Shown: positions 1 to 10,254, counted from the stretch's first letter. The stretch: 64,000 nt of DNA from Spongilla lacustris (GCA_949361645.1 OX442421.1:6526888-6590887), one strand, 5' to 3'. Numbers and translations: made by a program. The notes: generated by a model not told the origin, from the sequence alone.

Positions 1-194
1 ACTCAAGGTTCAGTTTTTTTTTTCTTGTAGGCTAATCAGCATCACCACTATTAACTGTAATAGCTTTATAAAGTACCAAATGAACCAGGATTGTATCGGG
101 TAAATGTTGTGCCCTCCACATGCTCAGGGTCTTTAAACGGATCCCCAATATATTTTATGGAGAGGGAGCATCACCCGCATACATGTTTTTGGTT

Positions 195-469
195 TGTATG
201 GCATCACACCATATTTCTGTGTCCCTCTAGATCAACCTTTGCACCATATCTGTGTCCCTCTAGATCAACCATCACACCATATCTCTGTGTCCCTCTAGAT
301 CAACCTTCACACCATATCTCTGTATCCCTCTAGATCAACCATCACACCATATCTCTGTATCCATCTAGATCGATCATCACACCATATTTCTGTGTCCCTC
401 TAGATCAACCATCACACCATATATCTCCCTCTAGATCAACCTTCACACCATATCTCTGTGTCCCTCTAG
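195..469 (+). repeat. 35-bp minisatellite carrying a 3' splice site
   Basis: Eight copies of a roughly 35-bp unit with the core CCCTCTAGATCAACC. The AG dinucleotides lie at 229-230, 262-263, 297-298, 332-333, 367-368, 402-403, 433-434 and 468-469, so the spacing is 33, 35, 35, 35, 35, 31 and 35 bp. The last copy is the real acceptor of the CRYL1-like exon that starts at 470; the others repeat the pyrimidine tract, the AG and the first exon bases (ATCAA). It lies in the intron upstream of that exon. Confidence 0.9.
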
Positions 470-1051
470 ATCAATCCTCCCCATTATATTCCACTGGTGG
501 AGGTCATCCCAGCACCCTGGACAGACGAGGCAGTGGTGAAGGCAACAATAGACCTGATGAAGGAACTTGGACAGAAACCCATCTCGGCAAAGAGAGAGGT
601 CAATGGGTTCATCCTGAACCGACTGCAGTATGCGCTTATTATGGAGGCCTGGAGACTAGTAGAGGTAGGTGTGAGGGTTGGGGGGACCTTGTGTCACCCA
701 TGTTCTCTGCAGGATGGCATAGCTTCTCCTGAAGATGTTGACACTGCCGTTGTGGAGGGTCTGGGGATGAGGTACTCCTTCATGGGACCCTTTGAGACCA
801 TCCATCTCAACGCCAATGGCGTAGAGGACTACTGCCAACGCTATGGTGCCAACATCACCACTGTCTGTGAGAGCGAGGTGCCTCCACGACCGCTTGCTGG
901 ACCAACCTTGGAAGCTCTGAGCACATCTCTGGGTAGCAGGATACCGCTGGAGAAGCTGGAGGAGAGGAGAAAGTGGAGAGACATGAGGCTTGGGGCCCTG
1001 GCTGCCCACAAGAGGGATATGGAGGACAAGGTGGCCAAGAAGACCCAGTAG
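470..1051 (+). CDS. CRYL1: Lambda-crystallin homologue / L-gulonate 3-dehydrogenase, 3' exons (partial)
   Basis: Two terminal exons of a CRYL1-type NAD-dependent dehydrogenase, which oxidises L-gulonate to 3-dehydro-L-gulonate in the cytosolic uronate cycle (family knowledge). Exon 470-664 opens with NPPHYIPLVEVIPAPWTDE, the strand leading into the C-terminal helical domain of the 3-hydroxyacyl-CoA dehydrogenase fold, and contains VNGFILNRLQYALIMEAWRL. A 48-bp GT-AG intron (665-712) follows; its length is divisible by three and has no stop, so the frame also reads through it. Exon 713-1051 begins DGIASPEDVDTAVVEGLGMR and ends at TAG 1049-1051. The Rossmann N-terminal half must lie left of the window. 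The next gene on the same strand starts about 140 bp downstream, so the intergenic space is very small. Confidence 0.88.
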   Translation: MNPPHYIPLVEVIPAPWTDEAVVKATIDLMKELGQKPISAKREVNGFILNRLQYALIMEAWRLVEVGVRVGGTLCHPCSLQDGIASPEDVDTAVVEGLGMRYSFMGPFETIHLNANGVEDYCQRYGANITTVCESEVPPRPLAGPTLEALSTSLGSRIPLEKLEERRKWRDMRLGALAAHKRDMEDKVAKKTQ

Positions 1052-1192
1052 AATTTACTGTTCTGTGTGTAATGGCTGGTTTTGTGTTCACGCGTGTGAA
1101 GGTGTTTTAAACCAATTTCTTTCATGGAGCGGATTATTAACAATAATAATTTTAACAACTTACGCGGCAAACAGTCTGAGGAAGAGGTTTTA

Positions 1193-2012
1193 ATGGCGGC
1201 TGATCCAGTCGTTACAGTACCAGTAGAACAGCCTCCAAAGGTGGAGCCAAGAGAAACGCGCGAGCCAGTGCAAGAAACCTTTGTGATAGACAGAGAAAAG
1301 GTGAGAGGGGATGACCTGTCCGTTCTGTTATCCTTTGCATCTTTTATTCAAGACATGCCCCATGCTGTTAAGAGTGTTTTGCAGCCTTGGGACCCACCAT
1401 CGGTACGTGCTTTTGTTTTGTGTGGCTGGCTAACTTATTTTAACGACCTTTTGCTCAAGTCTCGAAGAGTTTTCTCGAAACAGCACGCCTTCCAACGAGC
1501 TGCAGATATACACTTGGTAGGCCACACGTTGGTATTTGTATGGTTTGTTCGTAGTGTGGTCATTACGTGGACTAACTTGGCTTCAATTTAAACAGCATGT
1601 ACCATTGCCTTGTGTGTGTGCGTGTGTGTGTATTTGCCTGTGTGAATGTGTGTATTTGCCTGTGTAAATGTGTGTATTTGCCTGTGTGCCTGTGTGTGTG
1701 TCATTCAATATTAGGATGAAGCTGAGAATTTAATATGTATCTGTATGCAGGATGGACTGTAGTCTTCGTGAGCTTATGTCGCTGATCAGAGAAGTGAACC
1801 CTGATACCCGACAGAAAGGGACTCTGTTCTCTTTTGCTACTGTCTATCCAGACCCCCGCCGCGGGGGCTACCGGATGAAGGATCTGGGACAAACGTGCTC
1901 AGGAAGGAAGGGTTCTGATGACAATATCACACTCCAGTCTAGGAGGTTTCAGATAGGGGACTTCATTGATGTTGCAATATCTGTGCGTCCAACCAGAGGA
2001 AGACCATATTAG
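1193..2012 (+). CDS. SAP18: SAP18, Sin3A-associated / ASAP-complex subunit (complete, four exons)
   Basis: SAP18 is a small ubiquitin-fold protein of the Sin3-HDAC corepressor and of the ASAP/PSAP exon-junction complexes in the nucleus (family knowledge). Reconstructed coding exons are 1193-1300, 1353-1402, 1460-1516 and 1751-2012, with all junctions GT-AG and phases consistent: 477 nt, 158 residues, close to the usual 153-172. Recognisable blocks are VIDREK then TCPMLLRVF (exons 1 and 2), THHR joining LEEFSRN (2/3), PSNELQIYTW split across exons 3/4, and GYRMKDLGQTCSGRKGSDD plus LQSRRFQIGDFIDVAI in exon 4. The ATG at 1193 opens the N-terminal acidic stretch; an in-frame ATG at 1124 could extend it but lies in less conserved sequence. 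Introns are 52, 57 and 234 bp; the last holds GT-rich repeats. Confidence 0.93.
1608..1702 (+). repeat. GT-rich minisatellite in SAP18 intron 3
   Basis: Alternating TG runs with three copies of a TGTGTATTTGCCTGTGTG-like unit, wholly inside the third SAP18 intron. Confidence 0.75.
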
Positions 2013-2810
2013 CTCACTTATCTAGTTTAACTGATTAAAGAACTGTGACTATGAGGATAGGGAAGGGTTGAATCGGTGGAAACTTAGTACGCGCGCACCA
2101 CATAAAATTTTCCCCTAGCAACCTCCTTAGATACCATGGGGGGGGGGGGGGGGGGTATGCGCTAGTGCTGGAATTTTGGCATCACTGATTTTGATTCCCC
2201 CCCCCCCATGGACACTATGAGCCTGCAGCACAACACCCATTACTGATGAATTAAAGAGGGAATTCTGACACAGAATTAAAGTACGCAGTGTAGCGTAAGC
2301 TGTTTATAGTGAAAATAATGATGTAAGCAAATTACTAGTGAGAAACTAAAACCAAACACAAAACAATAATTTCCAGTAACACAATATCAAACTATTCATA
2401 ACACAAAAGTAGATTATTAACTGACCAGGCTCTGACAATTTGCCTCATTAGTACATGAGGCAGAACAATGTGATTTCATAGCCAGCTACCTGGCTACTTC
2501 AGGGGGTATCTGTGTACATGACTACATTTGTGCATGTGTGTGCATGTGTGTTTACAGTCACCTCATATGAGTATTTGACAATTTTCACCTCAGTGATGGA
2601 CCAAGTAATGGCCAATACAAAATGTGTGTGTGTGTGTGTGCATGTGTGTTAGTCACCTCATACGAGCATTTGACAATTTTCACCTCAGTGATGGACCAAG
2701 TAATGGCCAATACCTACAGATGCCATGTGAGCTGTCATTTTCCTGATCACTTCATAATTGGTAATAACTAAACATATAAACCAGCTACCTTGGACATCTC
2801 TGTGACCTTT
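2013..2810. other. Intergenic, no gene seen; G-run/C-run pair and short duplicated GT block
   Basis: An 18-base G run (2138-2155, preceded by CCAT) and an 11-base C run (2197-2207, followed by ATGG) form an inverted pair about 40 bp apart. A roughly 75-bp block with the motif AGTCACCTCATACGAG and the following sequence occurs twice (about 2558-2620 and 2650-2712) around TG repeats. I see no supported coding exon. Confidence 0.6.
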
Positions 2811-3100
2811 CCACTTGATGGAAGCAGGAGTGTCTGCAGGTTGTGCTGCCCTAGCTGCTGAAGAGAGGAAGCATGAGGCCAACGGTGCCAAATGCCATGA
2901 ACCGAGTTGGATATGTGTGCCACTTGTCACCGAGTCGTATGGTGCTTGGGGCTGGGGCAGTGAAGCTGTAGAGCTTTCTCCCAGTTGGCCTCAAGACTCA
3001 CCACCTTATTATGCAGGCCCAAGTCCATGGTACTAGCTGCTAAACCTACACCTTGTGAGAGCCAATGTCATTGTCACCAGATGCATTCAGTTTTAATTTT
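2811..3100 (+). pseudogene. Decayed C-terminal tail of a reverse-transcriptase element
   Basis: The stretch reads VPLVTESYGAWGWGSEAVEL, then stops and frame changes, then a degraded LHLVRANV at about 3040-3065. The same pair of motifs (LVAESYGAWGKEA and LHLVRANATAILSRW) occurs at 10436-10630 and a related VLEAYGCWWE on the - strand at 11333-11794. I know this tail from proteins encoded by reverse-transcriptase elements in sponges, cnidarians and plants; assignment to a named clade is not possible here. Confidence 0.5.
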
Positions 3101-3412
3101 TGTGTATGTAATTAACTGGTTGTATAAATTTAGCAATTTATTATAATCATTGTAATTAATAAACTAATTTTAAACCTTATGTGGTGATCATGAAAAGCAA
3201 GCATCAGTAGAAGAGGTTGAAAACATCTTAAAATGGCGTTGGCTACAAAGAGAGATTTGATGCATCCTTTAGTTGATAGAGGTGTTAGGTGGGCAACTGA
3301 GACAGCAATTTGCTTAATCCACAATACATTAATTTGACCAGGAACACCTGCTTACCGGCTGTGGGTCCCCAGACTACAGGAACACTAGGAGTGCATAGGT
3401 TTACACAGCATG

Positions 3413-3434
3413 GGGGGGGGGGGGGGGGGGGGGA
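3413..3434 (+). repeat. Poly-G tract
   Basis: An uninterrupted G run of about 22 bases. Similar G or C runs recur at 2138, 27152, 32291, 39474, 47720, 51320, 62597 and 63348. Confidence 0.9.
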
Positions 3435-3620
3435 GTTAAAATAAATACATATTAGGGATCATGTCTGGGAGACAGACATACTCTTAGGAACACATGCACC
3501 CTTTTCTATTATATTGAAAGAAGCAAGCAATAAAAAAATGTGTGCCTGTGTCGCTGTGACAAGTGTGGGCTGGCCAGTGGAAATGTGGGCCAGCAAGAAG
3601 CAGTTTGCCAGACTGAATCA

Positions 3621-4661
3621 TTAGTTCCACTGCTTCACATAAAGATCGTCCTTGCTCTTCATACAATAGCCACACTGACCAATTTGTCTTACAATAGTCT
3701 CCATAGACATGTCCACCTCTGTCATTCTAATTATTGAAGGGGTATCCTCACCCCAGCCTTGAAGCCTTGCACCCCAGTAGTGGTTCAACCGGATGAGCTT
3801 GTCTGGTGCATCCCTTGATGACACGCCTTCACGCAACGCGTTGTGATGCACAATAGCATAGATGATGTCAGCAGGTTTGTAAACTGGCTTAACCAGGTAG
3901 TTTCCGGGTTTACGCGTCCTTCTCCACAATCTACCAAACAGAAAAGGTTGCTCCTTATCATTTAGGGGCTTCCCGAGGAAGAGGTAGTTCTGCATTGTGA
4001 TCTCTGATACTTCGGGATGTTGCTTGGCAAAGTACTTTATAAATCTGGTCATAAAGCCTGGTTTCTGATCTTTTGGGCTAAACGGGTATTCGTCAATGTC
4101 GATAGCAGTTTGCCAAACCGAATCATTACCCCACCGTGTAATACAATCTTGGTAAGCTGTCACCTGAGTCCCGTCGATAGAATACGGAGATGCCCTGTGG
4201 CTCCAGTCGACGTAAGTGACATAGCCTTCTTGTACGTACGGTGCCAGGATGCGGCTCTGTGATTCGTTGCGGAGCACGTATGCATCGTACACGTACAAGT
4301 GCTCAACCCCAGCATACTTGAGGTAGTGGAGCCATTGCAGCATCTCTCTCGAAGTGAGGCCGGCCAAGTCAGAGTAGTATATTCGAACCAGCAGAACGGC
4401 CGTGAGGAAGTAAGGACGTGAACGCGGAATCGTCCCACACAATGAGGAACATCTGTCTTGATCTAGAAGCCATGGAATTGCTGATGCCTCTGCTGGGAAG
4501 GGAAACTGGCGACGGGTGTGACGCAGCGCGTACTCTCAGTGCAGGGTTATATGCGGTAAATAATATACCTTCCGTTCGAAGTGATAGTACAGCAAAGTGA
4601 CGCTAAATGTTCCTACAATGGCCATTGCACAGAGAAGATGTCGATGTCGGACTGGCCTCAT
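3621..4661 (-). pseudogene. GT92-family glycosyltransferase copy with an in-frame TGA
   Basis: The reading frame runs from ATG 4661-4659 to the stop at 3621 and is interrupted once, by TGA at 4538-4536 (codon 42). Upstream of the stop are a basic start and a membrane-anchor-like stretch (LLCAMAIVGTFSVTLLYYHF), as expected for a type II Golgi protein. Downstream, 273 codons from TTG 4442 match the two intact copies at 13617-14711 and 33493-34581, including REMLQWLHYLKYAGVEHLYV, the acidic catalytic-type motif AIDIDEYPF and NHYWGARL. GT92 (formerly DUF23) enzymes such as C. elegans GALT-1 add galactose to glycans in the Golgi. The N-terminal 90 or so residues differ from the other copies, so this is an older duplicate. 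A TATA-like AT tract lies just before the ATG. The TGA could be a nonsense mutation or a base-call error. Confidence 0.8.
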
Positions 4662-4786
4662 TTTTTATATAAAACCACACCCTCGGCCACACCTTCGGAT
4701 TAAAAAAGGTACTTTCAGCAGAAAAAATACATGTGTATATTATATACATAGGATTCCTAGTTAAAATACCTAACCTATCGAGAGTT

Positions 4787-5475
4787 ACGGCAGTAACTCT
4801 CATATAGGATTTGTGCCGTATCATGAAATCATTAAAAAACGCGTCCCGCGAATAACTCACGAACCAAGAAACGGATAGTGTAGCTCTTTATTGCTATCGA
4901 TCCACAATGGAAAGACGATCATGTTCATGTTTTGTTCAAGTCGCTAGTCCATTTACTTTAAGAGAACAAAAAAGGTAGTAGTTCTCGTTCCCAGACCGTA
5001 ATTTGTCCATAGTCGTCGTCGTCGTCGTCTTGAGTTATACTCACCCCTAAAGACGATCGTCTTTAGGGGTGAGTATAACTCAAGATAGGATAGGTTTTGA
5101 AGAGCGCCAGTTACACCAAAAATCGGACAATACATCTTCAGGTATCGAGAGTTACGGCTCATATAGAATTTTTGCCGTATCATGAAATCATTAAAAAACC
5201 GCTTCGCGCGTATAACTAACGAACCGAGTAACGGATAGTGTAGCTGTTTATTGCTATTGATCCACAGTAGAAAGACGATCATTTTCATGTTTTGTTCGAG
5301 TCGCCAGACCGTTTACTTTAAGAGAACAACAAAGGTCGTAGTTCTCGTTCCCAGACCGTAATTTGTCCATAGTCGTCGTCGTCGTCTTTATGGGTGAGTA
5401 TAACTCGAGATATGAAAGGTTTTAAAGAGCGCCAGTTACACCAAAAATCGTAGAAAAATCCTACCGACTGCCCCT
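4787..5475 (+). repeat. Tandem pair of a roughly 340-bp repeat (family R1)
   Basis: Unit 1 (about 4787-5130) and unit 2 (about 5147-5475) share ATCATGAAATCATTAAAAAA, ACGGATAGTGTAGCT, CATGTTTTGTTC, a CGT trinucleotide run and AGAGCGCCAGTTACACC. A third copy lies at about 61890-62170, next to the same downstream sequence. Unit 1 additionally contains a perfect palindrome (5029-5084). Confidence 0.85.
5029..5084. repeat. Perfect 56-bp palindrome with no spacer
   Basis: All 28 base pairs match around the centre at 5056/5057 (AGACGAT|CGTCT). The right half is the normal sequence of repeat R1; the left half is an inverted copy of it that is absent from the sister units at about 5387 and 62118. Confidence 0.95.
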
Positions 5476-5594
5476 TGATGTCAGATATACATGTTTGGTA
5501 TGAAGCAATAATTACGTCCGAGTACACAAGCGTTCCCATGACAATACCCATACGTATAATTAGACATTTATGGTACCATAACCTTTAACTTGAC

Positions 5595-5960
5595 AAAATG
5601 CCTTCACAGGAACGAAAGAGGAGAAAAAAAGTGACAAGAGGAATACGTCCTAAATTGAGACTATGAGTGAGAGTCCTCCCAAGTTCGGTACGATGCTGAT
5701 GCTGAACAAAGGCGGGCGTCGAACCGAGCTTATAAGAGGCGGTGACTTGAACAGAATTCTGACAAGATTCGAGCTTGTAAGAGGCTAAAGATTCAGGCGA
5801 ATTGAAAAACCAATCGGGCTTCACAAAGGAGTCTATATTGGAGAAACTCTTCTGCTGCGCGTACAGCGAAAAGGGCGCAATTCCAGAAGCGTAAGCGTGA
5901 GGCGGAGACAGCACGCTACAACGGAAATACAACTACCGCCAAAAGGTGAGTTGTGCATGG
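5595..5960 (+). pseudogene. Decayed Lys/Arg-rich ORF of a repeat family (R2)
   Basis: Starts ATGCCTTCACAGGAACGAAA and contains several GAGCTTxTAAGAGG blocks. It is related to 7650-7960, where 61 codons remain open, and to 62225-62570. The frame here is broken by stops. It resembles basic, alanine/serine/lysine-rich N-termini of mobile-element proteins. The block also includes the empty target site GCACG (5911-5915) of the element at 62571-63431. Confidence 0.45.
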
Positions 5961-6317
5961 GTTTGGCGCGCTTCATTTAGTCTAGAGCAGCTGGAAAAGT
6001 GCTTTACACATTGTGTTGCTAGGTGATGACATGTACAGCTGGATTTTGTCATGCTGCATAATGGGTGTTGCTACACAGTATTTATATTATTGATATAAGA
6101 TGCACTATTTCTGTTACAGTATGCTTTGCAATACAGTTCAAGCCACTTTTAATGTCACCCCTAGTATAGTACACACAAATAATGCATGACATGGGGTCGA
6201 CATTATTATGTGGCTTCTACATGTGTTAAAGTAAGTAAATTTCAGTATTGACTGCATGCTTCCATCTCCTTAAATCATTTTAGCTATTCCCTGTATGAAC
6301 CCAATGATAGTGTTCTA

Positions 6318-6572
6318 ATGGAGTATAAAGGTGACCTTGAAAAGGCTATTCTAAGCAATAGGACATTGCTAGATGAGTTAAATGATGCCTTTTGCCAGAC
6401 CCATCCATGGTTAGCACAAAAGGTTACCACTAGATCTGCACATGCTGCTGTTAGCAAAGTAACTGCAGATGCTAAGGCACTGAACATTCGAAGAACAAAA
6501 GCAGGGGGATTGTTAAAAGATGTTCGTGCTATTAATGCAATAAAATTATCAGAAAATGATATTTTGGGGTAA
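6318..6572 (+). CDS. Hypothetical 84-residue ORF
   Basis: ATG to TAA, with a plausible soluble composition and a compact basic segment ALNIRRTKAGGLLKDVRAIN. The AG at 6282-6283, after a short T-rich stretch, could act as an acceptor, so this may be an exon. I do not recognise the protein. No neighbouring exon or paralogue is seen in the window, and it lies among mobile-element remains. It could be an isolated gene, part of a transposon, or chance. Confidence 0.25.
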   Translation: MEYKGDLEKAILSNRTLLDELNDAFCQTHPWLAQKVTTRSAHAAVSKVTADAKALNIRRTKAGGLLKDVRAINAIKLSENDILG

Positions 6573-7167
6573 GGCATCATAGTGCTGCCTCAGAACCCTC
6601 TTACAATCACACAAAACAGCATGGGCCTATGCCAGTAGACCTCAATGGTAGGTGTGTTATCAGATGATTGTCCAAGCAGATTCACTTGCCTAAAATAGGC
6701 GACAATGAGTGAGATTGAGCCTCATGATACCCTCCACCTTGAGTGGATAATACATATATGTCTGAGGCATATATGGGGGACCTATCCTCAATGGCAATTG
6801 AATAAAATCACAACGAAGGTAACCCCAGGAGTTTATAAGTTTGATGTTTGCTTCCATATATCCACAAAACATGATGTTGCTAGGCCTAGGCAGTGACATG
6901 TTCAGTGTTGCTACAGCTGGACATCAGTATGCATAGCATTTTGGTGGGTACTTCTGGTACAGGCTGGTATAAATGGCTGATCCTTTTCTCTCTACCACTA
7001 ATGGCCCCTCACCCAAACAAGTGTTAATCACATTTCTGAGTTACATAAATGTACATATAAGTACAGGTTCTGATGAATGCACTTGCCTGTACTAGAGGGC
7101 AGGTACACAATGTCATACTGGTACCTGGTTATATTAAGGCAACCCAATGTAAAAAAAAATGAAGGGA

Positions 7168-7428
7168 ACAAGATATAAAAAACATTCTCTCTGAGAAAGT
7201 TGGTGGTATATAGGATTTGAAGGCAATGGTGGTGTAAAAAGGAAGGGAACAAGGGAGCAACGATGATACGAATTTTTTTTAACAGTCCTATATTTAGCAA
7301 CGTAAAATGTACGTACTACAAAAGTGATAAATATAGGACTGTTAAAAAAAATTCGTATCATCGTTGCTCCCTTGTTCCCTTCCTTTTTACACCATCATTG
7401 CCTTCAAATCCTATATACCACCAACTTG
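7168..7428. mobile_element. Foldback MITE, family M1 (copy 1)
   Basis: The left arm carries AACATTCTCTCTGAGAAAG, then TATATAGGATTTGAAGGCAA and GGTGTAAAAAGGAAGGGAAC. The right arm is its reverse complement back to about 7428, truncated before the terminal TCTCAGAGAG part. The loop around 7302-7340 is about 40 bp. No coding capacity. Family members: 8098-8369 and a half copy at 43577-43690. Confidence 0.85.
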
Positions 7429-7649
7429 TCAGATATATAAATAAAGCATGCAACCAATATAAGTAATTTGCAGCTGTTCTCGCGCGCCAAGATATCAGTA
7501 CGTAATCGCTACGTAATATAGAGAGCTAGCTATATTAAAACCGTTTCCATGACAATGCTTCAGAATTGTGGATTGTGTATGATTGGCATGGAACAGGTGT
7601 GAGTTTCATTTGTGTTTTTAGTTTTGCTCACCACTTTTAGCTAGGTCAA

Positions 7650-7960
7650 AATGCCTTTACGGCTACGAAAGAGGAACGAGAGGAATACCCCCTAAATCGA
7701 GACTATGGGTTAGAGTCCTCCCGAGTTCGGTACGATGCTGATGCTGAACAAAGGCGGGCGTCTGCTCGTGATATGTACAGAGCAAATCTGGAGTCGAACC
7801 GAGCTTCTAAGAGGTGGCAACAGGAAAAGAATTCTGTTGCGGTGCGAGCTTCTAAGAAGCGACGTTATGAACTGAACTCAGACGAGAAACGAGCTTCTAA
7901 GAGGGAAAGCTTGGCGCGCGAGTTTCGAACTAATGGAACAGCTGCAAATGTAACATAACT
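7650..7960 (+). pseudogene. Lys/Arg-rich ORF of repeat family R2 (best preserved copy)
   Basis: From ATG 7651 the frame stops after 14 codons; a shifted frame then stays open through QRRASARDMYRANL, NRASKRWQQEK, VRASKKRRYELN and KRASKRESLAREF to TAA 7956-7958. The repeated RASK(K/R)R motif every 20 or so residues suggests a helical, nucleic-acid-binding repeat protein, by analogy with basic N-termini of sponge transposon ORFs. Copies at 5595-5960 and 62225-62570. Confidence 0.45.
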
Positions 7961-8097
7961 GTAAACATTGTGTTGCTAGGCAATAAACGTGGGAATTACA
8001 ACGGCTGGATTTTATCGTACAATCGTATTCAGTTACTTCTACATTGTACTACATGTATACCTATATACTAGTAGTCACTTATTTAAAAGAACGAATG

Positions 8098-8369
8098 AAA
8101 CATGATATAAAAAACATTCTCTCTGAGAAAGTTAGTGGTATATAGGATTTGAAGGCAATGGTGGTGTAAAAAGAAAGGGAACAAGGGATTCAGTGGAGAT
8201 ACAATGATTATTCCTATATTTAGCACTGTATAGAACGTCATTACAATTATGTTGCTAAATGTAGGAATAATCATTGTATCTCCACTGAATCCCTTGTTCT
8301 TACACCACCATTGCCTTCAAATCCTATATACCCCTAACTTTCTCAGAGAGAATGTTTTTTATATCTTGT
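8098..8369. mobile_element. Foldback MITE, family M1 (complete copy)
   Basis: Both ends carry the ATATAAAAAACATTCTCTCT / AGAGAGAATGTTTTTTATAT terminal inverted repeat. Arms of about 130 bp meet at a short loop near 8225-8250. Non-autonomous, no ORF. Confidence 0.88.
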
Positions 8370-8565
8370 ATAATTTACATACACGTTTATACTGATGTCT
8401 CCATTATGTAGCAAACACGTGCATTTTATATTTTGAAAATACCCTTATTTAACTTACTATCACTTATACATACAAGTGTGAGCTAAATAAAGCCCTTCAT
8501 AACAATAACTGATTACTTGGACAGTTAAATCATGCCTTCAGAATCAATAAAGTTAATGCCTGTAA

Positions 8566-8785
8566 TAACATGCCGAAGGCATGTTAACATCAGGAGATAG
8601 TTAGGGCTTTAGGGTTAGGGTTGCGAGGCGCGAAGCGCCGACGATGCCGACTCCGAATCCGGGGTCAAATTGCACCCGCGGTGCTGTCCAGACACTCTTC
8701 ATTGAAAAAACACCGCCTCGTCCCGAGTCCGCTTCGCGGACGAGGCGCCTTCGGCGTCGTACTGCGCGCTTCGCGCGCTATACTA
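8566..8785. other. GC-rich patch with stacked TTCG-type hairpins and TTAGGG-like motif
   Basis: Hairpins seen directly: AACATGCCGAAGGCATGTT (8570 region), GGCGCGAAGCGCC, CGAGTCCGCTTCGCGGACG, GCGCCTTCGGCGTC and GCGCGCTTCGCGCGC. AGGGCTTTAGGGTTAGGG lies at about 8602-8620. Base composition is far above the AT-rich surroundings. No ORF recognised. Confidence 0.7.
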
Positions 8786-9537
8786 ACTCGCCTAAACAGT
8801 GAAGCAGTAGCTGAGATATGCACAAGCTTTAAGTGCTTTGGTAAGCAAAGCTTTCAGCCTGCTGGGATGATTATTAAAGGTGTCTGCTGCATTAATGCTT
8901 TGAACTTTTCACATTCCAATGTAGGCAGTTAGGAGCGTTGTCACATGCACCATGGGCTCCATATTTTTTATGATGGAGCTTAGTACACCAGTGAAACACA
9001 CACATGCAATGCTAGTTGATTAGCATGGTCAATGTGTTCTCAGTAAAGAGACATGCAGGTGCCCAATGGGCATGTGGCCACTAAAGTGGCAGTGTAATAT
9101 ATAGTAAGTGCAGACAGTCCAGTTAGGGGGAGATAGCAGTAATATGTACCATAAAGTCCCTCTAAGACTTTAAAATGTCACCAGGCCTACTATTCCCGAC
9201 ACTTCAGATAATGGAGAATGGCCACAGGTAGCACATACTGGGCTTTGCAGACATATCCCTGGTGTTTAGCGACGATGGGAGTGCAAATGTAGTGTTTGTA
9301 GAACTAAGATGACTCAGTACCTGGTCAGACTTGATTCCATCGAAAACCTTCTTTGGATAAGTAACTCGATTTACTGCAAGTGAGGTGGAAAGATGACCCA
9401 GAGTTTTCCTGGTGTAACGTGGCAAGTACTATACAGACAGTTTGGATCGATGAGCATATCTTGCTGGGCATGTTTTGGACCAAAATGATCTGTATGTGCG
9501 CATTTGAATACTGGTGCCCACTGCTTGATGGGGAAAA

Positions 9538-9658
9538 AAATGCCCTCTAAATGTATTCTAAATGGCATTTTGACTGGGACCATTCCAGACGAGTTACAAA
9601 GGCTAGATGCCCTAAGCAGGCAGTTTGTTCAAACGTCTAAAGCAAGTGGCACCTGATC
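9538..9658 (+). pseudogene. DUF6570-like fragment of a mobile-element protein
   Basis: The frame reads KMPSKCILNGILTGTIPDEL, QRLDALSRQFVQTSK, then a stop. The pattern C-L-NG-(x)n-IP-EL-(x)-LD-LSRQ is what I recall from DUF6570 proteins of Helitron-like elements. Sequence from 9200 upstream on the same strand may be decayed parts of the same protein. Confidence 0.4.
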
Positions 9659-10254
9659 TGAGTATTAGTTATCTGGGTGACCAGCCCCAGCAGCCAGCCA
9701 ACCACCACTGGCCCTCGTTCCACCACCAGGACCCACTCCAACACTGCTGGCCTGAGTTCCACCTCCACCACCTGCTCCAACACTGCTGGCCCCTATTCTG
9801 CTCCTACCAGCTACACCATGCCGGATGCTGGTGGGATAGACAAGTGCCATTAACACAGTAGTATATTATATCTTAATTTTTACATCATCTATGGTCTAGG
9901 ATAGTGTGGTAATTGAATTTAAAAACATGCATGAAATTTATATTAACTTTTATTAGCACGAATAAAATACGTAAACACGATGTAAAAATTTAATCAGGAT
10001 TGTTATGCATCAATTGAGTAAGACAGACCAAAACAAAAGATTACTATGCCAATATGAACATATCTACATTATACAGTGTTCAGTACATAACTTGATTTGC
10101 TGAATAAGGTAGGTTTTGTAATATTTGTAATACTTTCTAGAGAAGAAAAAAATGCATGAAACAAGTACCTGCTGCCTCAATATTGGGGTGCATGCCTCAT
10201 ATTGATGAGGTAGCTTAGATGTGATATAATTTTAATGGCCATTGTGTATTATTA

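Noticed and set aside
195..480. Regular 35-bp repeats resembling a CRISPR array
   Set aside because: The units are contiguous without unique spacers, lie in an animal intron and have no cas genes nearby.
3621..4661. Selenocysteine recoding of the TGA in the GT92 copy
   Set aside because: GT92 enzymes have no selenocysteine, the site lies in a variable stem, and no SECIS-like hairpin was evident downstream.
8602..8620. Telomere (TTAGGG) end
   Set aside because: Only two or three imperfect units in the middle of the contig; at most an interstitial relic.
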